From: Amedibacterium intestinale
GTDB lineage: Bacteria; Bacillota_I; Bacilli_A; Erysipelotrichales; Erysipelotrichaceae
Direction of reading: 5' to 3'
Assembly: GCF_010537335.1 (NCBI RefSeq)
Contig: NZ_AP019711.1
Coordinates: 1,302,001 to 1,366,000, forward strand
Length of the DNA: 64,000 nucleotides
The notes under the pieces were generated by a model, which had not been told where the DNA came from, ran no database searches, and saw nothing but the letters and a program-made list of their open reading frames with translations. This document shows, in pieces, positions 8,560-16,952 of the stretch. A program made the position numbers and the translations under genes. The stretch's first letter is position 1, and every line of letters begins with the position of its first letter.

Positions 8560-9470
8560 TTGTCATCACCTGCCTTATCAACAAAAATATCTGTCAAAGA
8601 TGCCTCATACAAATAGAAGGCTTCTAACTCTATATCGTGTTCCATCATCTTTTTTAATACATCTTTTCTTTCTACATGATTTTCAAGCTCAACGATAAAC
8701 TCATTTCCATTTTGTTTATAGACATGCAAAATTTGAGAACATTCTTGTTTTAGAAAAGACGAAAACTCATGCTCTGGTATGCCTGCTCGAAGTACTATTC
8801 GATTTTTCCCATACTCTTTTTTTATTTGTTTTACGTTTCCCTGCAGCACAACATCTCCATGATGAAGAATTATGATATCTTCACAAAATTCTTCAACATA
8901 ATTCATTTGATGTGAAGAAAAAATAACAAGTTTTCCTTTCTGAATCTGCTCCTGTACAACTTCTTTTAAAATTTGAGAATTTACTGGGTCCAAACCAGAA
9001 AATGGCTCATCCAAAATAATAAGATCAGGATTACAGATTAATGTTTGAACAAGCTGTACCTTTTGTTGATTTCCTTTACTTAAAGTATCCAGTATTCGAT
9101 TTTCATATTCCTCTATTCCCAATCTTTTTAACCATGCTTTTACATTTTGTTTCGCTTCCTTATGAGATAAACCTCGAAGCGAAGCCAAATAAATTAATTG
9201 TTCACTAACTTTCTTTTTAGGATATAATCCTCTTTCTTCTGGTAGATAGCCAATATTAAAATCTTTCGCATAAAAAGGTTTTCCATCAACAGTTATTTCT
9301 CCCTTATCCGCCTTAAAAACGTCCATTAAAATACGTATGGTTGTTGACTTCCCTGCACCATTTCTCCCTAATAAACCAAGTGCTTTTCCACTTTCAACCG
9401 AAAAGGATACCCCATGTAAAACTTCATTTCCATCAAAGCTTTTATGTAAACCTTTCACTTCTAAAAACAT
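8556..9470 (-). CDS. ABC transporter ATP-binding protein (NatA-like)
   Basis: ATPase partner of the permease downstream. Walker A is GRNGAGKST, the signature is LSKGNQQKVQ, and Walker B is LIILDEPFSGLD, followed by the switch histidine in IFSSHQM. About 304 residues when started at the ATG at 9470 (MFLEVKGLHKSFDG), which has GGAGGG upstream; a longer frame starting at 9557 lacks a binding site. The C-terminal extension after about residue 215 is typical of NatA-like ATPases. Confidence 0.92.
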   Translation of the reverse strand: MFLEVKGLHKSFDGNEVLHGVSFSVESGKALGLLGRNGAGKSTTIRILMDVFKADKGEITVDGKPFYAKDFNIGYLPEERGLYPKKKVSEQLIYLASLRGLSHKEAKQNVKAWLKRLGIEEYENRILDTLSKGNQQKVQLVQTLICNPDLIILDEPFSGLDPVNSQILKEVVQEQIQKGKLVIFSSHQMNYVEEFCEDIIILHHGDVVLQGNVKQIKKEYGKNRIVLRAGIPEHEFSSFLKQECSQILHVYKQNGNEFIVELENHVERKDVLKKMMEHDIELEAFYLYEASLTDIFVDKAGDDK

Positions 9471-9587
9471 AAAATCCCTCCTCTTCTTTTTATAAAGCAT
9501 ATAGGATTCACATTCAAAATGCAATATAACATTAACTAGATATTCAAAAAACTGCACTTTAAGAAAACTCTACCTATTTTTAAAAAA

Positions 9588-9620
9588 AGACAATTTTAGA
9601 AATCTTAAAACTGTCTTTCT
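9588..9620. terminator. Terminator after the GntR-ABC operon
   Basis: AGACAATTTTA pairs with TAAAACTGTCT with one mismatch, with T-rich sequence on both sides. Read on the minus strand it closes the operon that begins with the GntR gene. Confidence 0.75.
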
Positions 9621-9693
9621 TTATTTATTTTATCTTTAAAGTATTTTATACAAATTCTTTTTCACCATACATTCTCCTCGTATAAACGTTTTT

Positions 9694-9804
9694 CTAATTT
9701 TTCCTAGAATCTTTCTTTTCCTCTTTTCGGGCTTTATATATCTTATTTCTCAACGGAATACCTCCACAAAGCAGTATTACTACAGCCAATATTGTAAAAT
9801 CCAT
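9694..9804 (-). CDS. Small membrane protein (36 aa), last gene of the GntR-ABC operon
   Basis: A short ORF starting MDFTILAVVILLCGG and ending with a charged tail (KARKEEKKDSRKN). One hydrophobic helix (residues 3-17) precedes a very basic cytoplasmic part. It begins 12 bases after the ABC permease stop, has a weak AAGGAAT upstream and is followed by the operon terminator. Position and composition support a real single-pass accessory subunit or regulator of the transporter; no family is recognised. Confidence 0.6.
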   Translation of the reverse strand: MDFTILAVVILLCGGIPLRNKIYKARKEEKKDSRKN

Positions 9805-9815
9805 AACGGTATTCC

Positions 9816-10469
9816 TTAAAATTCTTTTTTGTTCATAACAGAGATACTCACTTTCATCGAAAATAATACAACTATCATGGAAATTACAAAAATCAATATG
9901 AATAGACCTCCAGCACCTAAAAGCGATATACGATTTATAACTTCCGCTATATTAATTCCCAGCATACCTATTGATTTTCCTAATACAAAACTAATAAGAA
10001 ATACAATACTAAATACTGCTGAAATCACAATTCTTCCTTTTTCACTACCAAATTTTAGTTGAAAGGGTATCAAAATTGACAATAAAAGAAGTATAAATGG
10101 TAAAAGCATACCCCCACTAATCAATATATTACTGATTGTGTCACTCTTTTCAATTAAATTAAGAATTATAGCCAGTATGATGGCTAGAAACAAAGAACAT
10201 CCTCCAAGTAACATCCCAAACACATACTTTTCTGCTGCATATTTTTTACGATCAATAGGAAGTGTGAATAAAAAAGCATTCCCATTATCAAATTCATCAT
10301 AACTGATCGTACTAATTGTAAACATCGATGTTATAAAAGAAATAAATCCAAGCATAAACGTAGTATCTTCTGTAAGCAAAGAAATAACAAAAGCAATAGC
10401 AATAATCATAGCAAAATAGTTTCTATGCATCTTTATTAACTTAAAATCTTTTATTAGTAACCCCTTCAT
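9816..10469 (-). CDS. ABC-2 transporter permease (six-helix type)
   Basis: 217 residues with about six hydrophobic segments and a short cytosolic start (MKGLLIKDFKLIKMHRNYF), the layout of the small ABC2_membrane permeases found beside YtrA-type regulators. Its start overlaps the ATPase stop by 4 bases. The pair probably exports a peptide or antibiotic, as in cell-wall-stress or bacteriocin-immunity modules; the substrate is unknown. Confidence 0.88.
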   Translation of the reverse strand: MKGLLIKDFKLIKMHRNYFAMIIAIAFVISLLTEDTTFMLGFISFITSMFTISTISYDEFDNGNAFLFTLPIDRKKYAAEKYVFGMLLGGCSLFLAIILAIILNLIEKSDTISNILISGGMLLPFILLLLSILIPFQLKFGSEKGRIVISAVFSIVFLISFVLGKSIGMLGINIAEVINRISLLGAGGLFILIFVISMIVVLFSMKVSISVMNKKEF

Positions 10470-11317
10470 AACTTTTCACCTCGAATCATCATCATAATAG
10501 CTTCATCAATCGTTCCTTTATCAACTGCTATATCTGGATAGTTTTCCATATAGTATTGTTTTTGATTTGTTAAACAGCTATATCCATAAGTTTCTTTCTT
10601 TATTCTTAAAAGATATTGTTTATCCAATTTATAAAATTGTTCATCATTAACTTTTAGTAATGCATAATCACTTAACAAAACATCTGTATCTTCATGTAAA
10701 ATTACACTTCCTTCATGTATCATATATAAATCATCACACAAAGTTTCCAAGTCAGAAGAAATATGAGAACTAATTAAGATAGCACGTTCCTCATCCTTTT
10801 CCATAAACTCTCTTAACATCTCAAGAATGTCATCTCTGGCAATCACATCTAATCCAGAAGTAGGCTCATCCAAAATCAATACTTTCGCATTATGAGAAAT
10901 CGCAACCAAAACCTTTAGCTTAGCTTTCATTCCAGTGGAAAATTCTTTGATTTTTTTTGTAAGAGGAAGTTGAAATTTTTGCACTTGTTTCATAAAAAAT
11001 GACACATTAAAGTCTTTATATAAGTTTTTTAAAACAGGTAGAATATCGTTAATGGTTAAATAGCCACTAAACCCAGAATCTGAAAGAACAACACCTAAAT
11101 CTTCTCTATCTGCAGCAGTAAAATCTTTTATATCCTTTCCTAACAGGCGAATTGTACCATCATCAATCGAAATCAACCCTAATATCGCCTTAAAGGTTGT
11201 ACTTTTCCCTGCCCCATTTTGTCCAATAAGACCTGTAATCTGTCCTTTTTTTACTTCCAAACTACAATTCAAAGAAAAATTATCATAGTTTTTTCTTACG
11301 TTTTCAATTTGTAACAT
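10466..11317 (-). CDS. ABC transporter ATP-binding protein (YtrB-like)
   Basis: 283-residue ATPase: Walker A GQNGAGKST, signature FSTGMKAKLK, Walker B VLILDEPTSGLD and the switch histidine in ISSHIS. The degenerate signature (FSTGM in place of LSGGQ) is usual in this branch. It lies 3 bases after the GntR gene and overlaps the permease gene, so all are co-transcribed. Confidence 0.92.
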   Translation of the reverse strand: MLQIENVRKNYDNFSLNCSLEVKKGQITGLIGQNGAGKSTTFKAILGLISIDDGTIRLLGKDIKDFTAADREDLGVVLSDSGFSGYLTINDILPVLKNLYKDFNVSFFMKQVQKFQLPLTKKIKEFSTGMKAKLKVLVAISHNAKVLILDEPTSGLDVIARDDILEMLREFMEKDEERAILISSHISSDLETLCDDLYMIHEGSVILHEDTDVLLSDYALLKVNDEQFYKLDKQYLLRIKKETYGYSCLTNQKQYYMENYPDIAVDKGTIDEAIMMMIRGEKL

Positions 11318-11320
11318 TTC

Positions 11321-11692
11321 TTATCCCTCCAATATGATTTCAAATATGCTTCTTATATCTTCATCACTTATTCCACAGCGTCTACCTTTTTGGATTGCCC
11401 TTTCTAAATCCATTTCGACCTCTTTTCGCTGTTCCTCCAGTAAACGCTCCTTATTGGTTGCGGCTACATAAGTTCCCTTTCCATGAACTGTTATTACAAA
11501 TCCCTCTGTTTCTAAAGTATCATAAGCTTTCTTCACAGTTAAAGCACTTATTTTAAGTTCCTTTGAAAGTCCACGTACAGATGGCAAGTTATCATTTTCC
11601 TTTAACTCTCCATTTCGAATTTGTGTCTTAATTTGGTCTACAATCTGCTCATATATAGGTATCATTAATGAATTATTTATAATAATCCTCAT
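11321..11692 (-). CDS. GntR-family regulator, YtrA type
   Basis: About 123 residues from the ATG at 11692 (MRIIINNSLMIPIYEQI), chosen because AGAAGG lies at good spacing; two upstream ATG/GTG options are poorly placed. The winged helix covers about 10-75 (LPSVRGLSKELKISALTVKKAY), followed by a short helical dimerisation tail rather than a large effector domain, which defines the YtrA subgroup. First gene of its operon and preceded by a strong promoter overlapped by inverted repeats, so autoregulation is likely. Confidence 0.92.
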   Translation of the reverse strand: MRIIINNSLMIPIYEQIVDQIKTQIRNGELKENDNLPSVRGLSKELKISALTVKKAYDTLETEGFVITVHGKGTYVAATNKERLLEEQRKEVEMDLERAIQKGRRCGISDEDIRSIFEIILEG

Positions 11693-11715
11693 ATCTAACA
11701 TCCTTCTTTCTATAA

Positions 11716-11763
11716 ACAGTATAGAACAGCAAATAACTGTTGTCAAGTGTTATATACTGTTAT
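11716..11763 (-). promoter_or_regulatory. SigA promoter with GntR operator candidates
   Basis: On the minus strand TTGACA (11741-11746) and TATACT (11718-11723) are separated by exactly 17 bases, a near-consensus promoter. AACAG and CTGTT half-sites recur: one pair (AACAG-N7-CTGTT) fills the spacer, and AACAGTATA upstream of -35 mirrors TATACTGTT at -10. These are the likely binding sites of the GntR protein encoded downstream. Confidence 0.7.
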
Positions 11764-11767
11764 ATAT

Positions 11768-11790
11768 AAAAAAAGAGGAACATTGTCCCC
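11768..11790 (-). terminator. Terminator of the 44-aa ORF
   Basis: On the minus strand GGGGAC and GTTCCTC form a short GC-rich hairpin followed by TTTTTTT. Confidence 0.55.
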
Positions 11791-11845
11791 TTAACGATAT
11801 GCATGCTTTACATCTTATAAGACTTTTCGATTTCACTATATGTTT

Positions 11846-11980
11846 TTATTTATTAGTCAAGTATTTATAAATCTTTACAAGATACACCGTACTAACAACG
11901 ATGCAAACTGGTACGATTAAACGTACTATAATCAAAAAAACAGTAGCCAACTTTACAAAAAATCCAACAAATTCTTCCAT
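11846..11980 (-). CDS. Small membrane protein (44 aa)
   Basis: MEEFVGFFVKLATVF opens a 44-residue ORF with one long hydrophobic helix (about 6-36) and a basic end (KIYKYLTNK). GGAGGAG stands 8 bases before the ATG, a strong signal for a real gene, and a terminator follows. It lies just upstream of the GntR-ABC operon, in the same direction but outside it. No family is recognised. Confidence 0.7.
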   Translation of the reverse strand: MEEFVGFFVKLATVFLIIVRLIVPVCIVVSTVYLVKIYKYLTNK

Positions 11981-12076
11981 TATTTATCTCCTCCATAAAA
12001 CTATAACTCTTGCAAAATATCATCAGTATATGAACTTTCTTTCATTGTTATGTATATAACATTTCCCACTTATATC

Positions 12077-12532
12077 TTAAGAATGTTTTCTTATAAACCG
12101 CAATAACTTTTCTGATGTGCCCTCTTCAAATTTCATTTCACCTTCAAAGAAAAATCCATGCCTGTTATAGAAAGTAATTGCTTTCCTATTTTTTTCTAGA
12201 ACCCAAAGATTATCCACATGATGTTTATCTATTACATATTGAATAAGTTTACTCCCAATACCTTCCTTCTGAAAAAAAGTATCTACATATAATTTGATGA
12301 TTTCTGTTTTATCCACTTGAACAAATCCTTTTATTATTCCATCATCATAAACATAAATATTCTTTCGTACATCTTCCCTTCCAAAATAATCATTAGAAAT
12401 AGAAATCACCTGCAATTTTTTAAAGGAATATTCCACATCTTTAAAAATTGGTAAATAGTTTATACGATTATTAAAAACATATATTTCAGCTATTCTTGAT
12501 AAATCAGATGCAGTCGCAATTCTAATATTCAT
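12077..12532 (-). CDS. GNAT-family N-acetyltransferase
   Basis: 151 residues with the usual fold order. Motif A for acetyl-CoA is seen at KLYVDTFFQKEGIGSKLI, here with EGIGSKL replacing the common Q/RxxGxG/A. The C-terminal LEKNRKAITFYNRHGF segment is typical of the family. The acceptor is unknown. The gene stands alone with GAGGTAGG upstream. Confidence 0.88.
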   Translation of the reverse strand: MNIRIATASDLSRIAEIYVFNNRINYLPIFKDVEYSFKKLQVISISNDYFGREDVRKNIYVYDDGIIKGFVQVDKTEIIKLYVDTFFQKEGIGSKLIQYVIDKHHVDNLWVLEKNRKAITFYNRHGFFFEGEMKFEEGTSEKLLRFIRKHS

Positions 12533-12649
12533 ATACCTACCTCAAAACTATTTTAATTTCCTTTCCTGTTAAACTTATTAAAACAAAGATAATACCTCAA
12601 TGATGACTTTTCTCAAATAATCAAATATATTTCCACTTCCAACAGTATA

Positions 12650-13294
12650 CTAAGAATCTTCTTCTATTTTCTTTACAGGGTGTCTTATAACTGTCTTTAA
12701 TTTACTTTTATCACCTTTTCTTGGATCACTTATGTATATTTCATGATGAAATCTTTCATCGTTTATATCTAATTCATATCCCTGTGCATAGGCATATTCA
12801 TGCATAAGCTTAACCGTTGCAGGCTCATCATCATAAGAACCTATATGCATGCATTGAACACAAGTTCCTTCTTCATAGGTCAAAAATTCTACTTTTGAAA
12901 AGTCTTTCTTTTTCTTCCTTGTTGCTTCTTCAATAGCCCATTCAAAATCCTCTTTTTTGACAAAATCTGGAAGTCTTATGATAGATATAAAACATAAATC
13001 ATTCTTTTGATGATAATCCATTCCCTTTACATTTTCCTGCCACCAAAAGCCTTCCAAAGGCGGAACAACATATTCAAAAAACCCCTTAATTTTATATGTT
13101 CCTTTATAACTCATTCGAATGGTATAAGCAACTGCGTATAACAATTCAATTGATTTTTGATAGTCTCCATCTTCCTGATTTGGATCACCATTTCCTCTTA
13201 CCGCCAAATAATTCATTTTAGGTATCTCAATTATATTTGGAGTTTTCTTTGGCATATACATTTCTTTATATTCTTTTTTAAAATCAAAAGCCAT
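12650..13294 (-). CDS. GyrI-like small-molecule-binding protein
   Basis: 214 residues from the ATG at 13294; a GTG three codons earlier gives the longer frame but overlaps the AGAGGTGAT binding site. The sequence (MAFDFKKEYKEMYMPK, then LAVRGNGDPN and the YEEGTCVQCMHIGSYDD strand) matches the stand-alone GyrI-like family, the effector-binding fold also found in BmrR and SbmC. Such proteins bind or hydrolyse hydrophobic toxins or drugs; the ligand here is unknown. Confidence 0.82.
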   Translation of the reverse strand: MAFDFKKEYKEMYMPKKTPNIIEIPKMNYLAVRGNGDPNQEDGDYQKSIELLYAVAYTIRMSYKGTYKIKGFFEYVVPPLEGFWWQENVKGMDYHQKNDLCFISIIRLPDFVKKEDFEWAIEEATRKKKKDFSKVEFLTYEEGTCVQCMHIGSYDDEPATVKLMHEYAYAQGYELDINDERFHHEIYISDPRKGDKSKLKTVIRHPVKKIEEDS

Positions 13295-13507
13295 ACATAT
13301 CACCTCTTTAATAAAATTCTGTTTCTAAAATTATAGCTGAACAAGTAAATATTTTTCATCATTATATTAAACAATCTATTCTTGAAAAATATACAATCAC
13401 TTTTTCAAAAGCTATAAATTCCACATGATTTCTTCTCCATTTCAAAAAGATTACCATCGTTAATATCATTATACCTTAAACATGTTTAAAAAATATATAG
13501 AAGCAGT

Positions 13508-13541
13508 TAAAAAAAGCTATTACATAATATATTACAATAGC
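13508..13541 (-). terminator. pflA terminator
   Basis: GCTATT and AATAGC (13516-13541), with further A/T pairing inside, precede a TTTTTTT run on the minus strand, directly after the pflA stop. Confidence 0.7.
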
Positions 13542-13549
13542 CCATAGTT

Positions 13550-14302
13550 TTATTTTTTATATTCATTATAATCATCGCAGTGCAAAAGTTTTCTGGCGTA
13601 TTCGACCTGTTCTTTTGTAGGTGGCTCTATCCCTTCTAATGGATATTCCATACCTAATTCTTTCCACTTATATACTCCTAATGTATGATAAGGAAGAACT
13701 TCTACTCTATCCACATTATCTAATGTTTTAATAAATTCATCTAATCTTTTTAATTGTTCATCTTCATCATTTCTTTGTGGTACAAGCACATGACGAATCC
13801 ATACCGGTTTTTTCACAGCAGATAAATACTGTGCCATTTCTAAAATATTTTCATTTCCCCAGCCAGTTAATTCTTTATGCTTGTCATCATCAATATGTTT
13901 AATATCCAGCAAAAATAAATCCGTTAGTTTTAGAAGTTCTTGAAATTTAGAAAAGAATGGTTCTTGTTTTGTGAAAGGATTTCCACATGTGTCGATTACC
14001 GTATGGATTCCTTGTTTTTTCGCCTGTTGAAATAAAGAAAGTAAAAAATCAATTTGTAATAAAGGCTCTCCTCCACTTACCGTAATTCCCCCTTTATCTT
14101 TCCAGTAAGGACGATAGCGTAAAGCTTTTTTTAACACTTCCTCAGCGGTTTCCTTCGGTTCTTCTATTTTCCATGTATCCGCATTATGACAAAACTGACA
14201 ACGCATTTTACAACCCTGCATAAAAATCACATATCTTATCCCTGGTCCATCTACAGAGCCAAACGTTTCAATTGAATGAACTGCCCCTTTTATATTTTCC
14301 AT
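13550..14302 (-). CDS. pflA: Pyruvate formate-lyase activating enzyme
   Basis: Radical-SAM activase that places the glycyl radical on PflB. The 250-residue protein starts at the ATG at 14302, which has AAGGAG upstream. The [4Fe-4S] motif CX3CX2C is C31, C35 and C38 (GCKMRCQFCHN), and GGITVSGGEPLLQ is the SAM-binding glycine-rich segment. It lies 56 bases downstream of pflB in the same direction, so both probably fall under the ZTP riboswitch. Confidence 0.96.
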   Translation of the reverse strand: MENIKGAVHSIETFGSVDGPGIRYVIFMQGCKMRCQFCHNADTWKIEEPKETAEEVLKKALRYRPYWKDKGGITVSGGEPLLQIDFLLSLFQQAKKQGIHTVIDTCGNPFTKQEPFFSKFQELLKLTDLFLLDIKHIDDDKHKELTGWGNENILEMAQYLSAVKKPVWIRHVLVPQRNDEDEQLKRLDEFIKTLDNVDRVEVLPYHTLGVYKWKELGMEYPLEGIEPPTKEQVEYARKLLHCDDYNEYKK

Positions 14303-14358
14303 AGCATCTTCTCCTTTTTGTAAAAAGGTCTGCATTGTTTACAGACCTTTTGCTTATT

Positions 14359-16614
14359 TTACAGATGTGAATGACAAGTTCTAGAAATTACATCTAACTG
14401 CTGTTCACGTGTTAAATCAATAAATTTAACTGCATATCCAGAAACTCGAATCGTAAAGTTTGCATATTCTTCTTTTTCTGGGTGTTCCATAGCATCTTTT
14501 AATTTTTCCACACCAAAGACGTTAACATTTAAGTGGTGTGCACCCTGATCAAAATATCCATCCATTGCACGTACAAGATTTTCTACACGTTCTGTTTCAT
14601 CATGTCCTAATGCACCTGGATTGATTGTCTGCGTATTACTAATTCCATCTAACGCATATTCATAAGGAAGTTTTGCGACAGAGTTTAAAGAAGCCAGTAA
14701 ACCATTCTGCTCTGCACCATAAGAAGGGTTTGCACCTGGTGATAATGGTTCTCCTGCTTTTCTTCCATCTGGCATTGCACCAGTTGCTTTTCCATACACA
14801 ACATTAGAAGTAATTGTCAAAATAGAAGTTGTAGGTTCTGAATTACGATATGTGTGGCGTTTTTCAATTTTTTCCATAAATGTTTTTAATAACCATACCG
14901 CAATATCATCTGCACGATCATCATCGTTTCCATAACGAGGAAAATCTCCTTCTACTTCATAATCCACAACCAGTCCATTTTCATCACGAATTGTTTTTAC
15001 TTTCGCATATTTAATAGCACTTAAAGAATCCACTACATGAGAGAATCCTGCAATACCTGTTGCGAATGTACGTCTTACATTGGTATCGATCAAAGCCATC
15101 TGTGTTGCTTCATAATAATATTTATCATGCATGTACTGAATCAGATTTAAAATATTTACATATAAATCTGCCAGCCATTCCATCATGACATCATAACGAT
15201 GCATAACTTCATCATAATCCAAATATTCACTTGTGATAGCTTTGTATTCCGGTCCAACCTGTACTTTTGTTTTTTCATCTACACCGCCATTAATTGCGTA
15301 TAATAAACATTTCGCAAGGTTGGCACGTGCTCCAAAAAACTGCATTTCTTTTCCTGTCTGTGTTGCGGATACACAGCAGCATACCGCATAATCATCACCC
15401 CATACAGGACGCATGACATCATCATTTTCATACTGTACAGAACTTGTCGCAATGGATACTTTTGCAGCATATTTCTTAAATGCTTCTGGAAGATTGCTGG
15501 AGTATAAAACAGTTAAGTTTGGTTCTGGAGAAGGCCCCATGTTTTCTAATGTGTGAAGGAAACGATAACATGTTTTTGTAACCATATGTCTTCCATCCAT
15601 ACCTAAACCAGCTACATCTAAAGTTGCCCAAACAGGATCTCCAGAGAATAACTGATTGTAAGAAGGAATACGTGCAAATTTAACCATACGGAATTTCATT
15701 GTCATATGATCTACTAATTCCTGTGCTTCACTTTCATTTAAAATTCCTTTTTCTAAATCTCGTTCAATATAAATATCTAAGAAAGTAGATACACGTCCAA
15801 CAGACATTGCTGCTCCATTCTGTGTTTTAATTGCAGCTAAATATCCAAAGTATAACCACTGGAATGCTTCTTTTGCATTTGTTGCCGGTTTACTGATATC
15901 AAAGCCATAAATTGCTGCCATCTCTTTCATTCCACGTAATGCTTTAATTTGTTCCGCTAATTCTTCACGCTGACGAATGATATCATCACTCATCGTACCA
16001 CAGCCACAATTTGCCAAATCTTTTTCTTTCTGTTCAATCAGATAATCAACACCATATAATGCAACACGACGGTAATCCCCAACAATACGACCGCGTCCAT
16101 AAGTATCTGGCAATCCAGTTACGATTTTATTACGACGTGCAAGACGCATTTCAGGTGTATAAGCATCAAACACTGCCTGGTTATGTGTTTTATGATATTT
16201 TGTAAAGATTTCATGCAGTTTTTCACTTGGTGTATAACCATAAGTTGTACATGCTTCTTCTGCCATTTTAATACCACCATAAGGCATAAAGGCACGTTTT
16301 AACGGTTTATCTGTTTGAAGACCTACAACTTTTTCCAAATCTTTCAATTCTTCTTTAATATAACCTGGACCATACGCAGTTAAAGAAGAAACAATTTCTG
16401 TCTCCATATCAAGAACGCCGCCTTTTGCACGTTCTTCTTTTTGCAGTTTTTGTAACTCATCCCACAAAGTCATCGTTGCCTTTGTCGGTTCAGCCATAAA
16501 GGACTCATCACCATCATAAGGCTTATAGTTATTCTGAATAAAATCACGAACATTGACTTCTTCTTTCCAGATACGTCCACTAAATCCTTCCCATGCTTTC
16601 TTTTCTACACTCAT
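14359..16614 (-). CDS. pflB: Formate C-acetyltransferase (pyruvate formate-lyase)
   Basis: Converts pyruvate and CoA to acetyl-CoA and formate in anaerobic metabolism. 751 residues from the ATG at 16614 ([11 protein letters not shown]) with AGGAGG upstream. The glycyl-radical site is G726 in [10 protein letters not shown] near the C-terminus. The active-site cysteines lie at 413-414 in [10 protein letters not shown], where three cysteines are consecutive, one more than in the E. coli enzyme. The leader carries a ZTP riboswitch with an overlapping terminator, linking formate production to one-carbon and purine status. Confidence 0.97.
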   Translation of the reverse strand: MSVEKKAWEGFSGRIWKEEVNVRDFIQNNYKPYDGDESFMAEPTKATMTLWDELQKLQKEERAKGGVLDMETEIVSSLTAYGPGYIKEELKDLEKVVGLQTDKPLKRAFMPYGGIKMAEEACTTYGYTPSEKLHEIFTKYHKTHNQAVFDAYTPEMRLARRNKIVTGLPDTYGRGRIVGDYRRVALYGVDYLIEQKEKDLANCGCGTMSDDIIRQREELAEQIKALRGMKEMAAIYGFDISKPATNAKEAFQWLYFGYLAAIKTQNGAAMSVGRVSTFLDIYIERDLEKGILNESEAQELVDHMTMKFRMVKFARIPSYNQLFSGDPVWATLDVAGLGMDGRHMVTKTCYRFLHTLENMGPSPEPNLTVLYSSNLPEAFKKYAAKVSIATSSVQYENDDVMRPVWGDDYAVCCCVSATQTGKEMQFFGARANLAKCLLYAINGGVDEKTKVQVGPEYKAITSEYLDYDEVMHRYDVMMEWLADLYVNILNLIQYMHDKYYYEATQMALIDTNVRRTFATGIAGFSHVVDSLSAIKYAKVKTIRDENGLVVDYEVEGDFPRYGNDDDRADDIAVWLLKTFMEKIEKRHTYRNSEPTTSILTITSNVVYGKATGAMPDGRKAGEPLSPGANPSYGAEQNGLLASLNSVAKLPYEYALDGISNTQTINPGALGHDETERVENLVRAMDGYFDQGAHHLNVNVFGVEKLKDAMEHPEKEEYANFTIRVSGYAVKFIDLTREQQLDVISRTCHSHL

Positions 16615-16698
16615 GTCTTTTCCTCCTGTTATAACACTATAAACATGTAGTTTCGATAAATATATGACAATCATCGCCATCATTTATCTGCAATTGTA

Positions 16699-16758
16699 CA
16701 AAAAGAGCCGATTTTCTCTGTGCTCTTCAAATATGAAATGCCCAGACGGTCGGCTCTT
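16699..16758 (-). terminator. Riboswitch-controlled terminator in the pflB leader
   Basis: On the minus strand AAGAGCCGA (16750-16758) pairs perfectly with TCGGCTCTT (16703-16711), followed by TTTTTG. The 5' arm overlaps the base of the riboswitch's 3' domain, so ligand-bound aptamer and terminator should exclude one another, giving an ON switch. Confidence 0.8.
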
Positions 16759-16800
16759 GTTATAATTATACTCCATGTAGTCAATTCTACTTCCGTCAGT
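16739..16800 (-). ncRNA. ZTP riboswitch (pfl RNA motif)
   Basis: Conserved pieces appear in order on the minus strand: ACTGACGG (16793-16800), a GTAG/CTAC hairpin, ATGGAG, a variable linker, then CCGTCTGGGCA (16739-16749). GACGG and CCGTC are complementary, as in the long-range helix of the motif. The class binds ZTP/ZMP, the alarmone for 10-formyl-tetrahydrofolate shortage, and was first named for its link to pfl genes. Formate from PflB feeds 10-formyl-THF synthesis, so induction by ZTP makes physiological sense. Confidence 0.88.
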
Positions 16801-16815
16801 TGTATAACTGTTTTC

Positions 16816-16844
16816 ATTTTAACATATCCCCTATAAAGCTTCAA
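16816..16844 (-). promoter_or_regulatory. pflB promoter
   Basis: TTGAAG (16839-16844), a 17-base spacer and TAAAAT (16816-16821) with a TG extension. It is placed so that transcription would start just before the riboswitch. Confidence 0.65.
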
Positions 16845-16892
16845 TCCTTTTATCCAAGAAATTTTTACCCAAAGAAAGAGGACATAATTTTA

Positions 16893-16921
16893 TCGAATGT
16901 AAGACCGATCTCTGTTATAAT
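16893..16921 (+). promoter_or_regulatory. Promoter of the Gfo/Idh/MocA gene
   Basis: TATAAT at 16916-16921 with a weak -35 (TCGAAT) 17 bases upstream, about 30 bases before the start codon. Confidence 0.5.
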
Positions 16922-16952
16922 CATACTGTAAAATTGACAAGGAGGAAAACTA

